Positions 33,396-41,082 of a stretch of DNA of 62,473 nt are shown in pieces (position 1 is the stretch's first letter; each line of letters begins with the position of its first letter). Under the pieces are notes generated by a model. The model ran no database searches and had not been told where the DNA came from. It saw only the letters and a program-made list of their open reading frames with translations. Position numbers and translations under genes: made by a program. This stretch comes from an uncultured Pelagibacteraceae bacterium (GTDB lineage Bacteria > Pseudomonadota > Alphaproteobacteria > Pelagibacterales > Pelagibacteraceae), in the NCBI GenBank assembly GCA_902629075.1, contig CACOPK010000007.1:1-62473 (forward strand), written 5' to 3'.

Positions 33396-34036
33396 TCTAA
33401 TAGTCTAAAATAATTTATATAGTCAGGCCTTAAAACATATGTTGACTTATTGCCTGTTTTAATCTTTTCCAAAGCGTCCAATCCATAAATAACTTTGCCT
33501 AACGGTGTATATTCTCCCTGATAAATTGGAATATCTTTCAAAGTAATAAAAAATTCACTGTCTTCTGTATCAAAATTATCTTTTCTTGCTAACGCCACGC
33601 TGCCTTTTTTAAATTCATATTCATCGCTAAGTTCAGATTTCAATAATCCCAGACCTGATTTACCTGTTCCTATTTTTGTATAGTTAATATCATCAATATT
33701 ACCGTACTCTAAATCACCTGCTTGAATCAAAGTATCTTTAATAACTCTATAAAATGTTGAGCCATCATAGGATCCATTTTTTATCAATGATTTAAAACGT
33801 TCCACTGAGTTTGGAGAGATAGCAGGATCTAACTCTATTATAACATTTCCACATTCTACATTCATAACAGCAATGTTTTCTTTATTTGTAAAATTGACTT
33901 CATTCAGATTAATTTTTTTTACAAATAAACATTTATCTTTCAATAAAAAATATGAACCAAAAGTGATCAGAAATAGCAAAATAAGAAAAATAAATAATAT
34001 TTTTTCAGAAAGTGAGGACTTAACTTTGTTAATCAT
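33392..34036 (-). CDS. Membrane-anchored cyclophilin-type peptidyl-prolyl isomerase
   Basis: A 214-residue protein with an N-terminal anchor (about residues 13-32) and a cyclophilin domain facing the periplasm. The family core is visible as GNVIIELDPAISPNSVERFKSL, YDGSTFYRVIKDTLIQAGD, SEFFITLKDIPIYQGEYTPLGKV and the terminal GLDALEKI. It should assist folding of exported proteins. Some catalytic positions are altered compared with E. coli PpiA. It overlaps the upstream gene by one base and the convergent fadJ-type gene by 4 bases. Confidence 0.85.
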   Translation of the reverse strand: MINKVKSSLSEKILFIFLILLFLITFGSYFLLKDKCLFVKKINLNEVNFTNKENIAVMNVECGNVIIELDPAISPNSVERFKSLIKNGSYDGSTFYRVIKDTLIQAGDLEYGNIDDINYTKIGTGKSGLGLLKSELSDEYEFKKGSVALARKDNFDTEDSEFFITLKDIPIYQGEYTPLGKVIYGLDALEKIKTGNKSTYVLRPDYINYFRLLD

Positions 34037-34767
34037 TAAAATTTAAATGAAATATCTATTTTTGATAAGCTAGATTTAATAAAATTTATCTTATTTTTTA
34101 AAATTATATCATTGTCCGATTTATCCTCAACCTTAGCTTTATCAGTCATTAAAAATGAAAATACTTCAGCCATATCCTCTGATGGTATTGATTTAGAGTA
34201 CTCTGTCAAAAAACCTTCTGTATTTTTGTAAAGATCTAAATTTAAACGATCTGAACAAGTAGAACATTTCGCATATTCAAAGTCTTCTGTATTTAATGAA
34301 ACCCATTTTTCCTCGTCAAAATATTTAGAATTACTCTTTTGTATCATATGAAAAATTTCATGATGTATCATTCTTTCAAAATATTTTGGATTAAAATTAA
34401 TATCAATTATAAGTGTTCTTTTCTTAGTATCAGGTATTCCACCAGTATTGATATTAGAAATAAATAAATTTTCACACATCACTAAGTATTTAATATTATT
34501 TTTTTTTAAAAAAATAGAGCTATAAATATTCAAGTTTTTTTCTATTATCAAAAATTTATTATTAAGGTTATTAGGTTCAGTTCTGGCACAAGTTATATTT
34601 TTCTCTAAACCAATTCTAAAATCATTAATTGTATTTAAATATCTAATTTTATTATTTGTATCGATTTTATATATATCCAAATTAGGTATTTTAATTAAAT
34701 TATATATTTCATCTGCTTTAACAGCTGTAATAAAGGCAATAGAAATTAAAATTAATAGTATTCTCAT
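34036..34767 (-). CDS. Exported putative zinc metallopeptidase (HExxH protein), function unknown
   Basis: A 243-residue protein with a signal peptide (residues 1-18, MRILLILISIAFITAVKA). The motif HEIFH occupies residues 136-140 within RMIHHEIFHMIQKS, and SEDMAE at 196-201 could supply the third (glutamate) zinc ligand of a gluzincin. CSTCSD in between may bind metal or form a disulfide. Overall length and arrangement resemble short uncharacterised metallopeptidases of marine bacteria. I recognise no named family. It is followed by the membrane cyclophilin gene with a one-base overlap, suggesting a shared envelope function. Confidence 0.6.
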   Translation of the reverse strand: MRILLILISIAFITAVKADEIYNLIKIPNLDIYKIDTNNKIRYLNTINDFRIGLEKNITCARTEPNNLNNKFLIIEKNLNIYSSIFLKKNNIKYLVMCENLFISNINTGGIPDTKKRTLIIDINFNPKYFERMIHHEIFHMIQKSNSKYFDEEKWVSLNTEDFEYAKCSTCSDRLNLDLYKNTEGFLTEYSKSIPSEDMAEVFSFLMTDKAKVEDKSDNDIILKNKINFIKSSLSKIDISFKF

Positions 34768-34819
34768 TAAATAGTTATAGACGAATTGTATAAGATTATA
34801 TTAACTTACATTTTTATAA

Positions 34820-35779
34820 ATGAAAAAAGAAAAAAATAAAAATCCAATCCAACCAGTAAGTGGAACTAAAGTTCCAAGATTCGCAGGTCCATCAACTTTT
34901 GCAAGATTACCAGAGCTAAGAGATGTAGAAAGTTGCGATGTAGCTATTGTAGGCATACCATTTGATGCTGGCACAAGTTATAGACCAGGTGCCAGATTTG
35001 GACCTCAAAGTATTAGACAGGCGTCAAGACATTTAAGGACTAACTATCATCCAAACTATGATGTTGAACCTTTTAAAGTTCAACAAGTTGCAGATGCAGG
35101 TGATATTACATGCAATCCATTCAGTATTGACGAAGCAATCAAACAAATTGAGGATGGCGCTTATGATCTTTTACAGAAAACTGGAGGAATAATCAGTATG
35201 GGTGGAGATCATACGATTGCATTTCCACTTTTAAGAGCAATTAATAAAATTAATAAAGGGCCTGTAGCGTTAGTTCATTTCGATGCACATTTAGATACTT
35301 GGGATACTTATTTCGGAGCACCATATACACATGGAACACCATTTAGAAGAGCAAGAGAGGAAAGATTATTTTTAGACGATGCCTCAATGCATGTTGGGAT
35401 AAGAGGCCCTCTTTATAGTAGGGATGATATTAAAAACGATGAAAGTTTTGGATTTAAAATTATTCATTGTGATGACTTTCAAACCGAAGGTATAGATAAA
35501 ATAGTTGATAGAATTAAGAAAAGAGTAGGCAATAATGCTTTATATTTATCAATAGACATAGATGTTTTAGACCCAGCTTTTGCACCTGGAACCGGTACCC
35601 CTGAAATTGCTGGAATGACCACAAGAGAAATTGTGAATGTTATAAGAGGTCTTTCGGGTATGAATTTAATTTCAGCAGATGTAGTTGAGGTAGCTCCAGC
35701 TTATGATCATGCTGAAGTTACTTCATTAGCAGCAGCAACTATAGTATATGAATTAACAAATTTATTTGCAAAAAAATAA
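34820..35779 (+). CDS. Agmatinase-family ureohydrolase
   Basis: A 319-residue manganese-dependent ureohydrolase of the SpeB/arginase fold. Metal-ligand motifs are complete: GGDHTIAFP, VHFDAHLDTWD and SIDIDVLDPAFAPGTGTPE. The family hydrolyses guanidino compounds to an amine plus urea (agmatine to putrescine; guanidinobutyrate and guanidinopropionate in relatives; and guanidine itself in newer members). It precedes an aldehyde dehydrogenase by 20 bases and an NCS1 permease, so a guanidino or polyamine catabolic unit is likely. No urease or urea amidolyase is present here. The exact substrate cannot be fixed from the motifs alone. Confidence 0.87.
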   Translation: MKKEKNKNPIQPVSGTKVPRFAGPSTFARLPELRDVESCDVAIVGIPFDAGTSYRPGARFGPQSIRQASRHLRTNYHPNYDVEPFKVQQVADAGDITCNPFSIDEAIKQIEDGAYDLLQKTGGIISMGGDHTIAFPLLRAINKINKGPVALVHFDAHLDTWDTYFGAPYTHGTPFRRAREERLFLDDASMHVGIRGPLYSRDDIKNDESFGFKIIHCDDFQTEGIDKIVDRIKKRVGNNALYLSIDIDVLDPAFAPGTGTPEIAGMTTREIVNVIRGLSGMNLISADVVEVAPAYDHAEVTSLAAATIVYELTNLFAKK

Positions 35780-35799
35780 AGAAAGGATAATTTTTAAAT

Positions 35800-37233
35800 A
35801 TGTTAGAAAAGAAAAATTTTTATATTAACGGTACTTGGACAGCACCAAAGAATAAACAAAATATTGAAGTTATTAATCCAGCTACTGAAAAAGCATGTGC
35901 TGTAATTTCTTTAGGTGGAAAAGAAGATATCCACGATGCTGTTGTTGCTGCGAAAGAAGCATTTAAAAGCTGGGGATTTTCAACCAAAGAAGAGAGAATT
36001 GAATTATTAGAAAAACTTTATGTTTTATATAAAAAAAGATGGAATGATATTTCTGAGGCTATAACTTTAGAAATGGGAGCGCCAAAGGACTTTTCAACCA
36101 AACTCCAAACTGGAACTGGCGCAAGTCACATTAAATCCTTTATTAGATATCTAAAAGATTTTCAATTTGAAAGAGGATTGGGAGATCACGCTAAAAATCA
36201 AAGAATTTTATATGAGCCTAAAGGTGTTTGTGCATTAATAACTCCATGGAATTGGCCTATAAATCAAGTTTGTTTAAAAGTTATCCCAGCACTTGCAGCT
36301 GGATGCACAATGGTTTTAAAGCCTTCAGAACTTGCACCACTATCAGCAATTATTATTGCAGAATTAATTGATGAGGCGGGATTTCCAAAGGGCGTTTTTA
36401 ATTTGGTAAATGGAGATGGAGCTATTACTGGTGATGCTCTGACTAGTCATCCTGATGTAAATATGATTTCATTTACTGGATCAACAAGAGCAGGAGCTTT
36501 AATATCTCAAAATGCTGCAAAGGACTTTAAGCGTGTGAGCTTAGAGCTGGGTGGAAAAGGGGCCAACATAATATTTAAAGATGCAGATCCAGAGGCTATT
36601 GAAAGAGGTGCTTTGAGATGTTTTAGAAATTCAGGGCAATCATGTAACGCTCCAACTAGAATGTTGGTCGAAAAATCTATGTATGATGAAGCTGTTCAAA
36701 GATTAAAAAAATATGCTGATGATTTTAAGGTTGATGATCCAAATAAAGAAGGCGAGCACATAGGACCAGTCATTTCTGAAAACCAATTTAATAAAATACA
36801 GGGACTAATTCAAAAAGGGATTGACGAAGGTGCAAAACTAGTTTCTGGAGGCCCAGGAAAACCTGATGGTTTAAAAGATGGTTACTATGTAAAACCAACA
36901 GTATTTGCAGATGTTAATAACAGTATGAATATTGCTAGAACAGAAATTTTTGGTCCAGTTTTATCAGTTATACCTTTTGATACAGAGGAAGAAGCGATCG
37001 AAATAGCAAATGACACTGATTATGGTTTAACAAATTATATACAAACTCAGGACGGGGAAAAAGTTCAAAGAGTAGCCAGAAAGTTAAGATCTGGAATGGT
37101 TGATGTTAATGGAGCAGGTATTGCTGTTGATGCACCATTTGGTGGTTATAAACATTCTGGAATAGGAAGAGAAGCAGGCAAAGAAGGTTTGATAGAATTT
37201 CTCGAAGTTAAATCTGTTGGCGGTTGGAGTTAA
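35800..37233 (+). CDS. NAD(P)-dependent aldehyde dehydrogenase
   Basis: A 477-residue ALDH. The catalytic Cys lies in RNSGQSCNAPTRM, the Glu in SLELGGKGANI and the coenzyme loop in SFTGSTRAG. The start FYINGTWTAPKNKQN and end DAPFGGYKHSGIGREAG are standard. The ribosome-binding site AAAGGATAA is present. It shares a unit with the ureohydrolase and could oxidise 4-aminobutyraldehyde or 4-guanidinobutyraldehyde-type products. It is about 30 percent related by eye to the other ALDH (20538-22019), so it is a separate lineage. Confidence 0.9.
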   Translation: MLEKKNFYINGTWTAPKNKQNIEVINPATEKACAVISLGGKEDIHDAVVAAKEAFKSWGFSTKEERIELLEKLYVLYKKRWNDISEAITLEMGAPKDFSTKLQTGTGASHIKSFIRYLKDFQFERGLGDHAKNQRILYEPKGVCALITPWNWPINQVCLKVIPALAAGCTMVLKPSELAPLSAIIIAELIDEAGFPKGVFNLVNGDGAITGDALTSHPDVNMISFTGSTRAGALISQNAAKDFKRVSLELGGKGANIIFKDADPEAIERGALRCFRNSGQSCNAPTRMLVEKSMYDEAVQRLKKYADDFKVDDPNKEGEHIGPVISENQFNKIQGLIQKGIDEGAKLVSGGPGKPDGLKDGYYVKPTVFADVNNSMNIARTEIFGPVLSVIPFDTEEEAIEIANDTDYGLTNYIQTQDGEKVQRVARKLRSGMVDVNGAGIAVDAPFGGYKHSGIGREAGKEGLIEFLEVKSVGGWS

Positions 37234-37265
37234 TAATTTTAAAATTAATTAATAAAACTAAATCT

Positions 37266-37343
37266 CATTTTGGGTTTTATATCTGTATGAACATAATGGG
37301 TTTTTTATTTTTATGCACATTATGGGTTTAATATTCGTTCTTA
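37266..37343 (+). repeat. Three tandem 26-bp repeats upstream of the NCS1 permease gene
   Basis: Units start at 37266, 37292 and 37318 with an exact 26-base period. The shared core is CATWWTGGGTTTWWTAT. Units 2 and 3 are more alike if extended 6 bases leftward (TATGMACATWATGGGTTTW from 37286 and 37312). They end about 20 bases before a TATAAT box at 37363-37368, so they could be activator-binding sites on about 2.5 helical turns each. The units are degenerate outside the core, which argues against a slippage-made satellite. Confidence 0.6.
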
Positions 37344-37362
37344 TACAACGTTTATAAATACT

Positions 37363-37368
37363 TATAAT
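37363..37368 (+). promoter_or_regulatory. Candidate -10 box for the NCS1 permease gene
   Basis: TATAAT stands 57 bases before the permease ATG, and 19 bases after the last of three 26-bp repeats. No good TTGACA-like -35 hexamer lies at the right spacing, which would fit an activator-dependent promoter using the repeats. Position and match are by eye. Confidence 0.4.
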
Positions 37369-37425
37369 TTTTTTCATTTTAATAAGTATTCAAAAACTTA
37401 TTGTTTATCAAAAAAGGAGGGAGAT

Positions 37426-38880
37426 ATGTCAAGATCTTCTAAATTATACAATAAAGATTTAGCTCCTACCCCGAGTAGCGATAAAAAATGGGGATGGTTT
37501 GAAATCTTTAACGTTTGGGCTAACGATGTTCAAAGTTTATTTGGATATACTTTAGCTGCATCACTATTCTTGGCTTCAGGCTTAAATGGTTGGGCAGTTA
37601 TGCTTGCGTTAGTTCTTGCAGGATTTTTTATAATGTGGCTCGTAAACCTTTCAGGAAAACCAAGTGTTAAACATGGTATTCCATACCCTGTATTTGCTCG
37701 AGTAAGTATGGGTGTATTTGGAGCAAACTTCCCAGCTATGGCAAGGGGTATTGTTGCAATGTTTTGGTACGGAGCGCAAACTTATGCAGCCTCAACTGCA
37801 GTTGCACTATTAATAACAGGTTTAACTGGAATAGAAGGTGAACCAATGCTTCTTGGAATGTCAGGAGTAATGTGGATTTCATTTATATTTGTTTCAGTTT
37901 TCCAAGTTTATCTGTTCTGGCAAGGGATAGATTTAGTTAGAAAGTTTTTAAACTTTGCTGGTCCAGCAGTTTATGTTGTGATGGTCGTTTTAATGATTGC
38001 AATATGGGCAAAAGCTGGAGGAGGCTTACTAACAGAGGTTGGAAATATATTTTCTGGTGGTGAAAGATCAGGTGGCTTTGAAGGATTAGGTTCATTTGGT
38101 GCATTCCTAGCAGTATTTTCAATTATGGTTGGATACTTTGCGGCAGTTGTGATTAACTTTGGTGACTTCGCAAGATTTGTTAAAAATGAAGATGAAATGA
38201 AAAAAGGAAATTTATGGGGCCTTGTAGGTAACGTTGTTTTCTTCTCATTCATTACATTAATGATTACTGGTGGAACGATTGCTATATTTGGTGAATATAT
38301 TGCATCACCAACTGATATGGTTGCAAAAGTAGACAATTTACTACTTACAATCATCGCAGCGTTTGCATTCTTTGCTGCAACTGTTGGAATAAACATGGTT
38401 GCAAACTTTGTACCACCTGCATATGACTTAGCTAATTTAATACCAAGCAAAATTAATTTCAGAGTTGGTGGATTAATTACAGCAATATTTGGTTTTATAA
38501 TTGGTGGTTTGTGGGTATCAACTATTACAAAAATGGGACTATTCCCATTTGTAAATACATTAGGTGCAATATTAGCTCCAGTGTTTGGAATAATGATTAC
38601 TGACTATTACATCATTAAAAAACAAAAAATCGATGTTGATGATCTTTTCTCAGACAGCAAGTTAGGAAAATATCACTACAATGATGGTTTCAATGGTAAA
38701 GGAATGTTAGCATGGGTGCTATCAGGATATATAGCTGTTGGAACAGTTTGGCCAAATATTTTAGTATTTGGTCTAGATGATTTCTTTGCTAACCTTGGCG
38801 GTGGCGGAGGATATGCATGGATGATCGGTGCTGCTTTGGGTGCTATCATTCACTTAGCTATATCTAATAGAGGTAAGTAA
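37426..38880 (+). CDS. NCS1-family nucleobase/hydantoin/allantoin-type cation symporter
   Basis: A 484-residue, twelve-helix transporter of the NCS1 (nucleobase:cation symporter 1) family, as in Mhp1, PucI, PydX and CodB. Family landmarks are WGWFEIFNVWANDVQSLFGYT at the N-terminus, GIPYPVFARVSMGVFGANFP and WYGAQTYAAS in helix 3, and NFGDFARFVKNE in the middle. It probably imports an N-heterocycle such as a pyrimidine, hydantoin or allantoin. A strong ribosome-binding site (AAAAGGAGGGAG) and its own terminator suggest a high-level single-gene transcript. The substrate is unknown. Confidence 0.88.
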   Translation: MSRSSKLYNKDLAPTPSSDKKWGWFEIFNVWANDVQSLFGYTLAASLFLASGLNGWAVMLALVLAGFFIMWLVNLSGKPSVKHGIPYPVFARVSMGVFGANFPAMARGIVAMFWYGAQTYAASTAVALLITGLTGIEGEPMLLGMSGVMWISFIFVSVFQVYLFWQGIDLVRKFLNFAGPAVYVVMVVLMIAIWAKAGGGLLTEVGNIFSGGERSGGFEGLGSFGAFLAVFSIMVGYFAAVVINFGDFARFVKNEDEMKKGNLWGLVGNVVFFSFITLMITGGTIAIFGEYIASPTDMVAKVDNLLLTIIAAFAFFAATVGINMVANFVPPAYDLANLIPSKINFRVGGLITAIFGFIIGGLWVSTITKMGLFPFVNTLGAILAPVFGIMITDYYIIKKQKIDVDDLFSDSKLGKYHYNDGFNGKGMLAWVLSGYIAVGTVWPNILVFGLDDFFANLGGGGGYAWMIGAALGAIIHLAISNRGK

Positions 38881-38908
38881 AGAAAACTCTCTAAGAGGTT
38901 AAATTCAT

Positions 38909-38940
38909 CCTGTCACGTTTTAGACGTGGCAGGATTTTTT
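38909..38940 (+). terminator. Rho-independent terminator after the NCS1 permease gene
   Basis: CCTGTCACG (38909-38917) and CGTGGCAGG (38925-38933) pair over 9 bp with one G-U pair around the loop TTTTAGA, then ATTTTTTT. It lies between the NCS1 stop and the convergent M20 gene. Confidence 0.9.
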
Positions 38941-40119
38941 TCAATTTATTGATTTATTTTTTATACCTTCAAGAAAAGATAAGCATTTTTTGATTTCATT
39001 TAATTCTATAAATTCATCAATTTTATGAGCCTGTTCAATTGAACCTGGCCCACAAACAACAGTACTAATTCCTATTTCCTGAAAAAGACCTGCTTCGGTG
39101 CCAAAAGAAACAACTTCTCTTGAATTATCTCCTGTAATACTGGATACAAATTCACATGCTTCTGAGTCATTAATTCTGTTAAATCCAATTACTTCACCAA
39201 TAGTTTCTTTTCGAATATTCGAACTAGGAAATATTTTTCTCATTTTTGGAAGAAGTTCATTATTTACAAACTTATCTATTTGTTCTGTAACAAAAATTCC
39301 ATCTTCTTTTATTACTGGTCTTGTTTCCCATTCTACTTTACACTTATCAGCTATTACATTATGAGCTATTCCTCCAGAAATTCCACCAACTGAAAGAGTA
39401 GAATGAGGTGGATTAAATATACAATCTTTGGGAGCTCTTTTTATTAATTCCTTTCTTAATTCTAAAAGTTTATTTATATACATCGTTGCATACTCTATTG
39501 CATTAACTCCTTTATCAGGTTGTGAGCTATGTCCTGCCAAACCTTCAAAATGAATTGTATATTCATTCATACCTTTATGGGCATCTATAATTTTCATTTT
39601 TGTTGGTTCACCAATTATACAAATACCATCTTTTATATTTCTTTTTTTTAATTCTTTAATTAATAATGGCGCTCCAATGCAAGCTGTCTCCTCATCAAAT
39701 GTAAATGAAAAATGAATATTTCGATCTAAATTACTTTTAGATAATATAGGAACATACGCCAACACACACGCTATAAAACCTTTCATATCACAAGAACCTC
39801 TCCCGAAAAGTTTATCTCCCTTAGTTGTTGCAATAAATGGATCTGTAGACCACCCCCTTGAAACTGGAACTACATCAGTATGTCCTGACAGGATTATTGG
39901 TTTTTTTACATTGGTTGTTTTGGCATTAATGGTTCCAAAAAGATTTACTCTCTCTTTATTATCATCAAATACTCTAAAGGTAGACGCTCCATTTTTTTTT
40001 AAAATGTTATCGCAATAATCAATCAAAGAACTGTTGTCATTCCCCGATATTGTTTTAAAACTTATAAGATCACTTAAAATCTTGATTGATTTTTCATATA
40101 AATTACTGTCTAAACTCAT
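38941..40119 (-). CDS. M20-family deacetylase (acetylornithine deacetylase ArgE-like)
   Basis: A 392-residue di-zinc amidohydrolase of the M20 family. The metal and catalytic motifs are LSGHTDVVPVSRGWSTDPF (first His-Asp), GRGSCDMKGFIA (bridging Asp), TFDEETACIGA (catalytic Glu then Glu ligand) and the C-terminal GPGSIEQAHKIDEFI (last His). The dimerisation domain (about residues 180-290) is normal. ArgE removes the acetyl group from N-acetylornithine; related M20 enzymes deacylate other N-acyl amino acids. No arg genes are adjacent. A role in deacetylating another diamino acid is possible. Confidence 0.85.
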   Translation of the reverse strand: MSLDSNLYEKSIKILSDLISFKTISGNDNSSLIDYCDNILKKNGASTFRVFDDNKERVNLFGTINAKTTNVKKPIILSGHTDVVPVSRGWSTDPFIATTKGDKLFGRGSCDMKGFIACVLAYVPILSKSNLDRNIHFSFTFDEETACIGAPLLIKELKKRNIKDGICIIGEPTKMKIIDAHKGMNEYTIHFEGLAGHSSQPDKGVNAIEYATMYINKLLELRKELIKRAPKDCIFNPPHSTLSVGGISGGIAHNVIADKCKVEWETRPVIKEDGIFVTEQIDKFVNNELLPKMRKIFPSSNIRKETIGEVIGFNRINDSEACEFVSSITGDNSREVVSFGTEAGLFQEIGISTVVCGPGSIEQAHKIDEFIELNEIKKCLSFLEGIKNKSIN

Positions 40120-40142
40120 AAATTTAATTATATATTATTATT

Positions 40143-40484
40143 ATGAAAGAACAAATAACCTACGACATTTTTGATAAAGTCGATATTAGATTAGGTACAA
40201 TTTTAAGCGTAAAAAAAAATGAAAAAGCTAGAAAACCATCTTTAGTGGTAGAAATTGACTTTGGTAAAGAAATAGGAATTAAACAATCTTCAGCTCAAAT
40301 AACACATTTTTATAATGCAGAAAATTTAATAGGGAAACAAGTAATCGGAGTATGTAATTTTGCTGAAAAAAATATTGCAGGAGTAAAATCTCAAGTTCTT
40401 ATTTTAGGATCAATAGATAAAGAAGGAAGAGTTACTTTACTTCATCCCTCACAAGAAGCTGAAAATGGGCTTCCAATCGCTTAA
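40143..40484 (+). CDS. csaA: CsaA-like tRNA-binding-domain protein
   Basis: A 113-residue single-domain OB-fold protein with the tRNA-binding (EMAP-II/CsaA) signature. Recognisable pieces are FDKVDIRLGTILSVKKNEKARKP, IGIKQSSAQITHFYNAENLIGKQVIGVCNF and GVKSQVLILGS. CsaA dimers have chaperone-like and tRNA-binding activity. The gene is divergent from the M20 gene, and its stop lies 3 bases before the LysE-type gene. Length and motifs are intact. Confidence 0.88.
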   Translation: MKEQITYDIFDKVDIRLGTILSVKKNEKARKPSLVVEIDFGKEIGIKQSSAQITHFYNAENLIGKQVIGVCNFAEKNIAGVKSQVLILGSIDKEGRVTLLHPSQEAENGLPIA

Positions 40485-40487
40485 AAC

Positions 40488-41078
40488 ATGCACCCTGAAA
40501 TAGTTTCAATTGCTTTATTTTGGTTTGTAACAGCATATACCCCAGGTCCAAACAATGTTGTAGCCTCATATTCTGGTTTTAATTTTGGCATAATTAAAAC
40601 AATTCCACATATTCTTGGTGTTACTCTCGGATTTACTTCTTTAGTTTTATTCTTAACAATTGGTCTGATAAATGTGTTTAAATTATTTCCAATTATTCAA
40701 CTAGTAATGAAATATCTTGGAACAATTTTTTTAATATACTTGGCTTATAAGATTGCAACTTCAACCACATCAGATGACACAAAAAAGGAAAATCCTGTTA
40801 AATTTTTTGAAACTTTTCTCTTTCAATATTTAAATCCAAAAGGTGTAACAGTAGCAATAATCGTCGTTTCCACTTATGTTGAACTGGGAGAAAATTATAT
40901 TAATTATGCGACTCAAGTAGTGATGCTTGCTCTATTATTCTCCTCTACGAGTATTACATTATGGACATTTATAGGTAAATTTCTAAGAAAATTTGCGACA
41001 AATGAGAAATTTATTAAATACTTCAATTATGCTATGTCGATCCTTCTTCTTTTGAGCATAATTACATTTTATATATAA
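40488..41078 (+). CDS. LysE/RhtB-family amino-acid exporter
   Basis: A 196-residue, six-helix exporter. The signature TAYTPGPNNVVASYSG matches the LysE family's TPGPN motif, and LFQYLNPKGVTVAIIVVST matches the NPKA-like central motif. It is a distinct paralogue of the exporter at 6089-6703, which has TPGTP at the same place. It follows csaA by 3 bases and precedes acnA by 4 bases, so the three share a transcript. The exported amino acid is unknown. Confidence 0.87.
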   Translation: MHPEIVSIALFWFVTAYTPGPNNVVASYSGFNFGIIKTIPHILGVTLGFTSLVLFLTIGLINVFKLFPIIQLVMKYLGTIFLIYLAYKIATSTTSDDTKKENPVKFFETFLFQYLNPKGVTVAIIVVSTYVELGENYINYATQVVMLALLFSSTSITLWTFIGKFLRKFATNEKFIKYFNYAMSILLLLSIITFYI

Positions 41079-41082
41079 AAGC

